Both the position numbers and the translations under genes were made by a program. DNA of 16,356 bases, taken from RUG721 sp040307385 (GTDB lineage Bacteria; Actinomycetota; Coriobacteriia; Coriobacteriales; Atopobiaceae). The notes beneath the pieces were generated by a model. That model was not told the origin of the DNA. It ran no database searches and saw only the letters and a list, made by a program, of their open reading frames with translations. The stretch is taken from contig JAWRJQ010000041.1 in the NCBI GenBank assembly GCA_040307385.1, forward strand, positions 1-16,356, written 5' to 3'. Positions within the stretch are counted from its first letter, which is position 1, and every line of letters begins with the position of its first letter. Of this stretch, positions 1 to 7,043 are shown in pieces.

Positions 1-67
1 TCGGCATGTGCCGACGCGGTGCACGGGACGTCTCGTAATCCGGCGCCCACATGATCGGAGACATGGC

Positions 68-481
68 ATGGATTTCAAATCGATGGATACCGTCGGGAAG
101 ATCATCTTCATCACGAGCGTCTTCCTGATCATCGCGGGCCTCATAAGCCTCATGCTGGGAGGGTCCGCCCTGGTAGCGCTCGCAAGCGTGACCGAGCTCG
201 CCGAGGGCGACCCGGCAGCGATCATGAAAGCCGCCATCGCCATGCTTGCCTCGGGCCTTATCTCGCTGCTTACGGGCGTCTTCGGCATCCGCGCCGCGCT
301 GAACCCGCGCAAGATCCTCGGATACTTCATCTTCGCCTGCATCCTGATGGCGATCAGCGTGGTCGGGCTCATCTCCGCCCTCATCCGCAGCGAGTTCACG
401 CTAGGCGTCCTGGCGAACCTTGCGCTCTCGGGAATCGTGTTCTTCTCCGGCCTCGAGGTGTTCGTGCGGGAACGCATGTAG
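68..481 (+). CDS. Small four-helix membrane protein, function unknown
   Basis: A 137-residue protein with four predicted transmembrane helices, at about residues 11-33, 53-75, 84-106 and 110-132, and a short hydrophilic segment (about 42-50, TELAEGDPA) between the first two. Both ends are short, and the basic NPRK turn at 79-82 lies between helices 2 and 3. No catalytic motif is visible. The start at 68 is preferred because GGAG (57-60) sits 7 bases before it; the frame is open further upstream, but those residues look non-coding in character. I do not recognise a named family. It resembles the small hypothetical integral membrane proteins common in Coriobacteriia, which is inference. It stands alone: 287 bp separate it from the next gene. 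Confidence 0.75.
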   Translation: MDFKSMDTVGKIIFITSVFLIIAGLISLMLGGSALVALASVTELAEGDPAAIMKAAIAMLASGLISLLTGVFGIRAALNPRKILGYFIFACILMAISVVGLISALIRSEFTLGVLANLALSGIVFFSGLEVFVRERM

Positions 482-768
482 CGCGGCGTGCGTCGAAATG
501 GTCCGTGGCAGGACGGACAAGGGCAGCGGATGACGGGAGGAAAGCACGCGCGATACGCGCTGCTCGGCCCCCTACGACGACGCAAACGGCCCGGGTGCCG
601 CACGGCTGCTCCCGCGCGATGGGTCGAAATCCATGTAGGAGCGTTGACACGGCGTTTTCCTGCTCTTTCTTTGCCTCAACACCGCATCTTGCGAGGTCAT
701 GCGGCAGGGTGCCGTTTTGGCTGCGATGCGGTAGGATAGCGGAAAGACCGCTATCAGTAAGGAACGCC
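482..768. other. Intergenic region upstream of the TPR gene
   Basis: This 287-bp stretch between the membrane protein and the TPR gene shows no credible gene; the frames open across it have no ribosome-binding site and odd composition. TTGACA at 644-649 is a perfect -35 hexamer, but the bases 16-18 bp downstream (TTTCTT/TTCTTT) are a poor -10. TAGGAT at 732-737 could be a -10, without a good -35. The notable element is the inverted repeat at 735-755, listed separately. Confidence 0.45.
735..755 (+). promoter_or_regulatory. Perfect 8-bp inverted repeat in the TPR gene leader
   Basis: GATAGCGG (735-742) and CCGCTATC (748-755) are exact reverse complements around the 5-base loop AAAGA. The element ends 13 bases before the ATG at 769 and just before the ribosome-binding site AAGGAA (759-764). 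It could be an RNA hairpin in the leader or a protein-binding operator. No run of T follows, so it does not look like a terminator. Confidence 0.5.
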
Positions 769-1623
769 ATGACCGATCACACGCCCCTCGCGCCCGAGGA
801 CTACATCGAACCCGCCTGCGTGCTCTGCGGCACGTCCTACGGCACCGTCTCCGAAGCAAAACCCGTCCCCCAGCAGCGCATCATCGAGAAGATGGACGAC
901 TACATGAGCCGCCGCGACTACGCCGGCGCCGAGCGCCACCTGCTCTATTGGCTCGAAGAGGCGCGCCTAGGCCACGACCTGCGCGGTCAGCTCATGATCG
1001 AAGGCGAGCTCGTGGGCCATTACCGCAAGACGGGCGAGCGCGACCAGGCGCTCGCCCACGGCGAGGAAGAGCTGCGGCTCATCGACGCGCTCGACTACGG
1101 CGGCACCATCAGCGCCGGAACCGCCTATGTGAACGTCGCCACGGCCATGAACGCATTCGGCGAAAACGAGCGCGCCCTCGCCCTGTTCGAGAAGGCGCGG
1201 GCGGCTTACGAGGCATCCTCCGCCGTCAAGCCCGAGCTGCTCGGCGGCCTCTACAACAACATGGCGCTCACCTGCATCGCGCTCGGCCGCCACGATCAGG
1301 CGCGCAACCTCTACGAGCTCGCCATCGAGCAGATGGGCAAGGTTGCGGGCGGCGAGCTCGAGCAGGCCATCACCTACCTCAACATGGCCGATGCGGTCGT
1401 CGCTGAGCTCGGCATGGAGGAGAGCGAGGCCAAGGTGGAGGAGCTGCTCGACCGCGCCTATGCCCTCTTCGACACCACGCCCGCGCCGCGCGACGGCTAT
1501 TACGCGTTCGTGTGCGAGAAGTGCGCGCCCACGTTCGCGTACTACGGCTACTTCATCGCGGCGGATGACCTGACGGCCCGCGCCGAGCGGATCTACGCCG
1601 CCAACAACGGTGCCGAGCGATGA
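769..1623 (+). CDS. Tetratricopeptide-repeat protein with two CxxC motifs
   Basis: A 284-residue, probably cytoplasmic protein, largely made of helical TPR-like repeats: segments such as AMNAFGENERALALFEKAR and MALTCIALGRHDQARNLYE show the small/large residue spacing of TPR helices. Outside the repeats are two CxxC pairs, C17-C20 near the N-terminus (CVLC) and C249-C252 near the C-terminus (CEKC), which together could bind one zinc ion. ATG 769 is chosen because AAGGAA precedes it at a good distance; longer in-frame extensions have no ribosome-binding site. The stop overlaps the start of the next gene as ATGA, so the two proteins are probably made in fixed proportion and may bind each other. 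TPR domains usually mediate protein-protein contacts. Function unknown. Confidence 0.8.
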   Translation: MTDHTPLAPEDYIEPACVLCGTSYGTVSEAKPVPQQRIIEKMDDYMSRRDYAGAERHLLYWLEEARLGHDLRGQLMIEGELVGHYRKTGERDQALAHGEEELRLIDALDYGGTISAGTAYVNVATAMNAFGENERALALFEKARAAYEASSAVKPELLGGLYNNMALTCIALGRHDQARNLYELAIEQMGKVAGGELEQAITYLNMADAVVAELGMEESEAKVEELLDRAYALFDTTPAPRDGYYAFVCEKCAPTFAYYGYFIAADDLTARAERIYAANNGAER

Positions 1624-2561
1624 AGGGCCTCGAGCTCGCGCGCGCCTACTTCGAGGAGTTCGGCCGCCCTGTGCTGGAGCGCGATTTCGCCGAGGCGATG
1701 CGGTTCGCCGCCGTGGGCCTTATCGGCAGCGGCTCGGAATGCCTCGGCTTCGACGACGAGATATCGCACGACCACGACTTCGAACCGGGGTTCTGCGTGT
1801 TCCTCCCCGGAGAAGACCTCGTGGATCGGCGCACGGCCTTCCTCATGGAGCGTGCCTACGCCAAGCTGCCCAAAGCGTATGGCGGCGTCGAGCGCTCGCT
1901 CATGGCGCCCGTGGGCGGCGCGCGCCGGGGCATCCTGCGCACCGCCGAGTTCTTCTCGAGCAAAGTGGGCAGCCCCGACGGGGTGCTCACGCTGGGCCAG
2001 TGGCTCGGCCTCCCCGAGCAGGCGCTCGCCGAGGCCGCAGGCGGCGAGATCTGGATCGACAACCTGGGCGAGGTCACGGCCATCCGCGAGCGGCTCGCCG
2101 TCTGGCCCGAGGACGTGCGCAAAAAGAAGCTCGCCGGCAACCTGCTGATCATGGCGCAGGCCGGACAGTACAACTACGCGCGCTGCCTCGCCCATGGCGA
2201 GACGGGCGCGGCGCAGCTGGCCGTCTTCGAGTTCGCCAAGGCCGCCATGGGCACGATCTTCCTGCTCAACGGCCGCTACCAGCCCTACTACAAGTGGTCG
2301 TTCCGCGCTCTGCGGGCGCTGCCCTCGCTCTCCCTCGAAGCCGAGCTCGTGGAATGGCTCATCACCACGGGCAACGACGGCGAGCTCGCCGAGGAGAAGC
2401 ACGACGTAATCGAGGGCATCTGCGCCGACGTGATCGATGCGCTGGTCGATCAGAGCCTCACCAAGGCCGTCTGCGGCGATCTCGAGAAGCATGCGTATTC
2501 GGTGAACGACGGAATCGAGGATGCGGAGCTGCGCAACGCGCACGTCCTCGCAGCACTATAG
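1620..2561 (+). CDS. DUF4037 nucleotidyltransferase-like protein
   Basis: A 313-residue protein. Residues 33-58 hold the signature GLIGSGSECLGFDDEISHDH: a GSGS turn (36-39), the acidic pair D45-D46 and D51-H52-D53. This resembles the GS...DxD active site of the DNA polymerase beta-like nucleotidyltransferase fold and matches my recollection of the DUF4037 family. A second conserved-looking stretch, RYQPYYKWSFRALRALP (from residue 219), recalls the helical C-terminal part of antibiotic nucleotidyltransferases. Whether it transfers a nucleotide, and to what, is unknown. Its start codon overlaps the stop of the TPR gene (ATGA at 1620-1623), implying translational coupling. Its stop lies inside the 10-bp palindrome CACTATAGTG (2554-2563). 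Family assignment is fairly secure; activity is inference. Confidence 0.8.
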   Translation: MKGLELARAYFEEFGRPVLERDFAEAMRFAAVGLIGSGSECLGFDDEISHDHDFEPGFCVFLPGEDLVDRRTAFLMERAYAKLPKAYGGVERSLMAPVGGARRGILRTAEFFSSKVGSPDGVLTLGQWLGLPEQALAEAAGGEIWIDNLGEVTAIRERLAVWPEDVRKKKLAGNLLIMAQAGQYNYARCLAHGETGAAQLAVFEFAKAAMGTIFLLNGRYQPYYKWSFRALRALPSLSLEAELVEWLITTGNDGELAEEKHDVIEGICADVIDALVDQSLTKAVCGDLEKHAYSVNDGIEDAELRNAHVLAAL

Positions 2562-2626
2562 TGTCGGACGCATACGGCAACCGACGCGCCGTCGAACGCG
2601 CGGCGCACGATGGGAGAAAACGTACC

Positions 2627-3319
2627 ATGAAGATCTACGGGCTGCAGAAGATGACCCTGCTCGATTTCCCCGGCCACGTGGCCTGCACGGTTTTTCTCGC
2701 GGGCTGCGACTACCGCTGCCCCTTCTGCCATAACTTCGAGCTCGCCTGCGGCACGGCACCCGCCGTCATGAGCTCCGACGAGCTGCTCGCATTCCTCTCC
2801 AAGCGCGGCGGCCTGCTCGACGGCGTGGCCATCACGGGCGGCGAGCCCTGCCTCTCCAAGGGCCTTCCCGACCTGCTCCGCAGCATCCGCGATCTGGGGT
2901 TCGCCGCCAAACTCGACACCAACGGCGTCCACCCCGACATGCTCGGGAACCTCCTTTCGGACGGCCTCGTAGATTACGTGGCTATGGACATCAAGAACAG
3001 CCCCGCCAAGTGGTCCGCCACGGCGGGCGTCGCGCACGCGGACCTCTCCCCCATCCGCGAGAGCATCGCCCTCATCATGGGCCAGGCCCCCGATTACGAG
3101 TTCCGCACCACGGTGGTCGAACAGTTCCACGAGGCTGCCGACTTCCACGCCATGGGCGAGATGATCCGCAACGCCAAGGCGTACTTCCTCCAGAGCTTCA
3201 CCGATCGCGACACGGTGCCGTTCGCCGGCCTCTCGGGGCCGTCGGCGGAGCAGCTCCGCGCGTACGCGGAAATTGCGCGCGCCTACGTGCCGAACACACA
3301 GGTACGCGGCGTCGAATGA
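2627..3319 (+). CDS. nrdG: Radical-SAM activase of anaerobic ribonucleotide reductase (NrdG2-like)
   Basis: A 230-residue radical S-adenosylmethionine enzyme expected to install the glycyl radical on the NrdD encoded next. The cluster motif is C27-x3-C31-x2-C34 (GCDYRCPFCHN), and the SAM-binding GGEP lies at 71-74. The opening MKIYGLQKMTLLDFPG is typical of the larger activase subtype sometimes called NrdG2; E. coli NrdG is shorter (about 155 residues) and lacks this lead-in. The start at 2627 has GGGAG 10 bases upstream. The gene lies 65 bp after the DUF4037 gene and 194 bp before nrdD, with the NrdR operator between, so it is probably outside the direct NrdR-controlled transcript. Adjacency to nrdD makes the partner assignment strong; a different glycyl-radical substrate is possible but unlikely. 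Confidence 0.9.
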   Translation: MKIYGLQKMTLLDFPGHVACTVFLAGCDYRCPFCHNFELACGTAPAVMSSDELLAFLSKRGGLLDGVAITGGEPCLSKGLPDLLRSIRDLGFAAKLDTNGVHPDMLGNLLSDGLVDYVAMDIKNSPAKWSATAGVAHADLSPIRESIALIMGQAPDYEFRTTVVEQFHEAADFHAMGEMIRNAKAYFLQSFTDRDTVPFAGLSGPSAEQLRAYAEIARAYVPNTQVRGVE

Positions 3320-3362
3320 CATGGGAACCTGTTCGGCTCCATCCCGCAAATCCAGCTGTAAT

Positions 3363-3409
3363 CCACAAGATATTGTGCGTTCTCCGAAAAAAAGCACAAT
3401 ATCTTGCTA
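3363..3409 (+). promoter_or_regulatory. Tandem NrdR boxes upstream of nrdD
   Basis: Two 16-bp sites match the NrdR box consensus (roughly ACACWATATATWGTGT): CCACAAGATATTGTGC at 3363-3378 (about 13 of 16) and GCACAATATCTTGCTA at 3394-3409 (about 11 of 16). Their centres are 31 bp apart, three helical turns, the usual spacing for tandem NrdR sites. NrdR is the ATP/dATP-sensing repressor of ribonucleotide reductase genes. The inner parts (3366-3378 and 3394-3406) are also exact 13-bp reverse complements. The nrdR gene is not in this window. Confidence 0.85.
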
Positions 3410-3435
3410 TTTTCGCCCAGATATAGTGGTATGGT
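3404..3435 (+). promoter_or_regulatory. Candidate nrdD promoter (extended -10)
   Basis: TATGGT (3430-3435) with TG two bases before it (3427-3428) forms an extended -10. TTGCTA (3404-3409) overlaps the second NrdR box but is 20 bp away, long for a -35. TATAGT (3422-3427) is an alternative -10. Either choice puts the NrdR boxes over the polymerase site, consistent with repression. Confidence 0.4.
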
Positions 3436-3513
3436 GATAAGGCAAAACATGCAGCATCGCTGCACACGCGCAACACCACTGGAATCGGTTCGCATCACTA
3501 CGGAGGAAAGATC

Positions 3514-5976
3514 ATGTACCAGGTTGTGAAGAGAGACGGCGCCGTAGCCGAATTCAACATCGGCAAGATCGGCGCAGCCATCACCAAGGCGTTCGACGCC
3601 TGCGGCAAGCAGAGCCACCCCAGCGTCATCGAGCTCCTCGCGCTCCACGTCACCGCCGATTTCGAGACCAAGGTCAAAGACGACAAGATCACCGTCGAGG
3701 AGATCCAGGACTCCGTCGAGAAGGTCCTCTCGGAGTCGGGCTACGCCGATGTGGCCAAGGCCTACATCCTCTACCGCCGTCAGCGCGAGAAGGTGCGCAA
3801 CGTCAACTCGGCGCTGCTCAACTACAAGGACCTCGTCGACAACTACCTCAAGATCAACGACTGGCGTGTCAAGGAGAACTCCACCGTCACCTACTCCGTG
3901 GGCGGCCTCATCCTCTCCAACTCGGGCGCCATCACCGCCAACTACTGGCTCTCCGAGGTCTACGATGACGAGGTTGCCGAGGCGCACCGCTCCGCCGCCA
4001 TCCACCTGCACGACCTCTCGATGCTCACCGGATACTGCGCCGGCTGGAGCCTGAAGCAGCTCATCCAGGAGGGTCTCGGCGGCGTGCCCGGCAAGATCAC
4101 CTCCTCGCCCGCCAAGCACCTCTCCACCCTCTGCAACCAGATGGTCAACTTCCTCGGCATCATGCAGAACGAGTGGGCGGGTGCGCAGGCGTTCTCGTCC
4201 TTCGACACCTACCTGGCCCCCTTCGTCAAGGTCGACAACCTCGATCAGGAGGAGGTCAAGCAGTGCATCCAGTCGTTCGTCTACGGCGTCAACACGCCCA
4301 GCCGCTGGGGCACGCAGGCTCCCTTCTCCAACATCACGCTCGACTGGGTCGTCCCCAACGACCTCAAGAACCTCCCCGCCATCATCGGCGGCAAGGAGAT
4401 GGATTTCACCTACGGCGAGTGCCAGCATGAGATGGACATGGTCAACAAGGCCTTCATCGAGATCATGATCGAGGGCGACGCCAACGGCCGCGGCTTCCAG
4501 TACCCCATCCCCACCTACTCCATCACCCGCAACTTCGACTGGTCGGAGACGGAGAACAACAAGCTCCTCTTCGAGATGACCGCCAAGTACGGCACCCCGT
4601 ACTTCTCCAACTACATCAACTCCGACATGGAGCCCTCCGACGTGCGCTCCATGTGCTGCCGCCTGCGCCTCGACCTGCGCGAGCTGCGCAAGAAGTCCGG
4701 CGGCTTCTTCGGCAGCGGCGAGTCCACGGGCTCCATCGGCGTCGTAACCATCAACCTGCCGCGCATCGCCTACCTGGCCGCCGACGAGGCCGACTTCTAC
4801 GCGCGCCTCGATGCGCTCATGGACGTGGCCGCTCGCAGCCTCAAGACCAAGCGCACGGTCATCACCACCCTGCTCGACCAGGGTCTCTATCCCTACACCA
4901 AGCGCTATCTGGGCACGTTCGACAATCACTTCTCCACCATCGGCCTCATCGGCATGAACGAGGTTGGCCTCAACGCCAAGTGGCTGCGCTCCGATCTTAC
5001 CGATGAGCGCACCCAGCGCTTCGCCCGCGACGTGCTCAACCACATGCGCGAGCGTCTGTCCGACTACCAGGAGCAGTACGGCGACCTCTACAACCTCGAG
5101 GCCACGCCCGCCGAATCCACCACGTACCGCTTCGCCAAGCACGACAAGGAGCTCTACCCCGACATCATCACGGCCAACATGAACGGCACGCCCTACTACA
5201 CCAACTCCTCGCACCTGCCCGTGGGCTACACCGAGGACGTGTTCTCGGCCCTCGATATCCAGGACGACCTGCAGACCCTCTACACCTCGGGCACCGTCTT
5301 CCACGCCTTCCTGGGCGAGAAGCTCCCCGACTGGAAGGCCGCGGCCAACCTGGTGCGCAAGATCGCCGAGAACTACAAGCTCCCGTACTACACGATGAGC
5401 CCCACGTACTCCGTCTGCGCCGACCACGGCTACCTCGCCGGCGAGCAGACCTCCTGCCCCATCTGCGGCAAGAAGACCGAGGTCTACAGCCGCATCACCG
5501 GCTACTACCGTCCGGTCCAGAACTGGAACGACGGCAAGGCGCAGGAGTATAAGGATCGCAAGGTCTACAACATCGGACACTCCGTGCTCACGCATGAGGG
5601 GCCCAACCCCGCGCCGGCGGATGGGCCGCAGGCCTCCGTACCCACGCGTCCCGTCTTCGCGGAGCAGCCCTCCGATGCCGTCAAGTCCGAGGTTGCCGCT
5701 GCCGCCGAGGCGGAGGCGCCGGCTGCAGGCGCCGCTTCCGGTGCCGCCAACGCCATCCTCTTCAAGACGCCCACCTGCCCCAACTGCAAGGCCGCAGGCG
5801 CCCTGCTCGACAAGGCCGGTGTCACCTACACCGCGCTCGACGCCAACGAAGAGCGCGACCTGGTTGCCGCATACGGCGTCAAGCAGGCTCCCACGCTGGT
5901 GCTCGTGGGCGAGGACGGCTCGTTCGAGAAGTACCGCGGCGTGTCCGACATCAAGGGCTGGCTCACGGCCAAGTAG
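3514..5976 (+). CDS. nrdD: Class III ribonucleotide reductase with fused C-terminal redoxin domain
   Basis: An 820-residue anaerobic ribonucleoside-triphosphate reductase. Residues 1 to about 95 form an ATP-cone, the allosteric site (VVKRDGAVAEFN start, ILYRRQREKVR end). The catalytic barrel contains the probable thiyl-radical cysteine in SMCCRLRLD (C381/C382). A zinc site is formed by C635, H638, C648 and C651, and the glycyl radical should sit at G663 in SRITGYYRPVQ. In most NrdD proteins that motif is close to the C-terminus; here about 150 residues follow: an Ala/Pro-rich linker (about 678-745), then a thioredoxin/glutaredoxin-like domain with the active site C755-P-N-C758 and the cis-proline P793 (QAPT). 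The fused domain plausibly delivers electrons, as redoxins do for thiol-dependent NrdD types, rather than formate. GGAGG (3502-3506) supports the start. trxB follows after 9 bp. Confidence 0.95.
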   Translation: MYQVVKRDGAVAEFNIGKIGAAITKAFDACGKQSHPSVIELLALHVTADFETKVKDDKITVEEIQDSVEKVLSESGYADVAKAYILYRRQREKVRNVNSALLNYKDLVDNYLKINDWRVKENSTVTYSVGGLILSNSGAITANYWLSEVYDDEVAEAHRSAAIHLHDLSMLTGYCAGWSLKQLIQEGLGGVPGKITSSPAKHLSTLCNQMVNFLGIMQNEWAGAQAFSSFDTYLAPFVKVDNLDQEEVKQCIQSFVYGVNTPSRWGTQAPFSNITLDWVVPNDLKNLPAIIGGKEMDFTYGECQHEMDMVNKAFIEIMIEGDANGRGFQYPIPTYSITRNFDWSETENNKLLFEMTAKYGTPYFSNYINSDMEPSDVRSMCCRLRLDLRELRKKSGGFFGSGESTGSIGVVTINLPRIAYLAADEADFYARLDALMDVAARSLKTKRTVITTLLDQGLYPYTKRYLGTFDNHFSTIGLIGMNEVGLNAKWLRSDLTDERTQRFARDVLNHMRERLSDYQEQYGDLYNLEATPAESTTYRFAKHDKELYPDIITANMNGTPYYTNSSHLPVGYTEDVFSALDIQDDLQTLYTSGTVFHAFLGEKLPDWKAAANLVRKIAENYKLPYYTMSPTYSVCADHGYLAGEQTSCPICGKKTEVYSRITGYYRPVQNWNDGKAQEYKDRKVYNIGHSVLTHEGPNPAPADGPQASVPTRPVFAEQPSDAVKSEVAAAAEAEAPAAGAASGAANAILFKTPTCPNCKAAGALLDKAGVTYTALDANEERDLVAAYGVKQAPTLVLVGEDGSFEKYRGVSDIKGWLTAK

Positions 5977-5985
5977 GGATTTCGC

Positions 5986-6900
5986 ATGCATGACGTTATC
6001 GTGGTCGGCGGCGGCCCCGCCGGCATGACGGCCGCGCTCTACGCGCTGCGCAACGGCAAGAGCGCGCTCGTGATCGAAAGGGACGGCTTCGGCGGGCAGA
6101 TCACCCACTCGCCCAAGGTGGAGAACTACCCCGGCACGTCGTCGGCGAGCGGCAACGAGATCGCCGAGGCCATGTTCGATCAGATCATGGCCCAAGGTGC
6201 CGATATCGAGGTCGAAACCGTCAGCGAAGTGAGCGGTGAGGGCGCCGTCAAGCGCGTCCTCACCGAGGAGGGCACCGTCCACGAAGGTCGCACGGTGGTC
6301 ATCTCCACCGGCGTCAAGCACCGCATGCTGGGGCTTCCCGGCGAGAACGAGCTCGTGGGCGAGGGCATCTCGTTCTGCGCGGTCTGCGACGGCGACTTCT
6401 ACGCCGGCCAGACGGTCGCCGTGGCGGGCGGGGGCAACTCCGCCCTCCAGGAGGCCGTCCTGCTCGCCGATAAATGCCGCGAGGTCATCATCCTGCAAGA
6501 CCTCCCCGTGCTCACGGGCGAGAAGAAGCTGCAGGAGGTCCTGCTCGCCAAACCCAACGTGCAAGCCATCTGCAACACGCGCCTCACGGGGTTCGTCACC
6601 GCAGGCGGCGAGCTCGCGGGCGTGGAGTACGAAGATCGCGAGACAGGCGCGGCGCGTCGCGTGGATTGCAACGGCCTCTTCGTCGCCATCGGCCTTATCC
6701 CCGAGAACGGCCCCTTCGCCCCGCTCGCCACCCTCACCGACGGGGGCTACTTCGACTCAGACGAGCGGTGCCTCACGCGCACGCCGGGCATCTTCGTGGC
6801 AGGCGATTGCCGCAGCAAGGGCGTGCGCCAGCTCACCACGGCCGTCGCCGACGGCGCCACGGCGGCCCTCGCCGCCTGCCGCTACATCAACGGACTCTAG
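5986..6900 (+). CDS. trxB: Thioredoxin reductase-like flavoprotein lacking the NADPH motif
   Basis: A 304-residue flavoprotein of the low-molecular-weight thioredoxin reductase family. It has the FAD-binding GGGPAG near the N-terminus, GGQITHSPKVENYPG, the redox pair C131-A-V-C134, and the C-terminal FAD motif GIFVAGDCRSKGVRQ. The second nucleotide domain has GGGNSA (148-153), but where NADPH-dependent enzymes carry HRRxxxR this protein has QDLPVLT (171-177): every arginine that would grip the 2'-phosphate is missing. It may therefore use NADH, or another donor such as ferredoxin, as described for NADPH-independent members of this family. It starts 9 bp after nrdD, with AGGGA as ribosome-binding site, so it is almost certainly co-transcribed and probably reduces the CPNC domain fused to NrdD. 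Confidence 0.88.
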   Translation: MHDVIVVGGGPAGMTAALYALRNGKSALVIERDGFGGQITHSPKVENYPGTSSASGNEIAEAMFDQIMAQGADIEVETVSEVSGEGAVKRVLTEEGTVHEGRTVVISTGVKHRMLGLPGENELVGEGISFCAVCDGDFYAGQTVAVAGGGNSALQEAVLLADKCREVIILQDLPVLTGEKKLQEVLLAKPNVQAICNTRLTGFVTAGGELAGVEYEDRETGAARRVDCNGLFVAIGLIPENGPFAPLATLTDGGYFDSDERCLTRTPGIFVAGDCRSKGVRQLTTAVADGATAALAACRYINGL

Positions 6901-6906
6901 AGGATT

Positions 6907-6922
6907 GCCCCCGCGCGGGGCC
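6907..6922 (+). terminator. GC-rich hairpin after trxB
   Basis: CCCCGCGCGGGG at 6909-6920 is a perfect palindrome beginning 8 bases after the trxB stop, extended on the left by GC. No T-run follows, so it would be at best a factor-assisted or weak terminator. Confidence 0.35.
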
Positions 6923-6934
6923 GTGAGCAGGCCC

Positions 6935-7043
6935 TGGCACCAAAACGGCTTATTCCTGCAGATTCTGGCACCAGACGGCCTTATTCCTCAGGAACAAGGC
7001 GTTTTAGGGGATCGGACCGCAGGAATAAGGCGTTCTGGTGCCA
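6935..7043. repeat. 109-bp nested inverted-repeat element
   Basis: Four related copies of a unit of about 25 bp, starting TGGCACCA and ending TTATTCCTGC, lie here. Two are forward (6935-6960 and 6966-6990) and two inverted (about 6989-7005, truncated, and 7019-7043). The outermost pair matches at 24 of 27 positions as terminal inverted repeats, and the inner pair can form a hairpin (CCTTATTCCT / AGGAACAAGG). The element sits where trxB and thpR converge and contains the thpR stop codon. It could be a miniature mobile element or a two-way terminator. No clear target-site duplication flanks it. Confidence 0.7.

Noticed and set aside
1..14. TCGGCA / TGCCGA inverted repeat at the left edge as a terminator
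   Set aside because: The two-base loop cannot close as drawn, no T-run follows, and the upstream context is outside the window.
2554..2563. CACTATAGTG palindrome upstream of nrdG as a third NrdR box
   Set aside because: It lacks the central four bases of the 16-bp NrdR box, so spacing is wrong; it also overlaps the DUF4037 stop codon.
3366..3406. The 13-bp inverted repeat before nrdD as an intrinsic terminator of nrdG
   Set aside because: No T-run follows the second arm, and the sequence and 31-bp spacing fit tandem NrdR boxes much better.
3283..6564. A 1093-residue open frame on the minus strand opposite nrdD and trxB
   Set aside because: It is an antisense shadow caused by GC-rich codon use; it lacks family motifs and lies opposite two strongly recognised genes.
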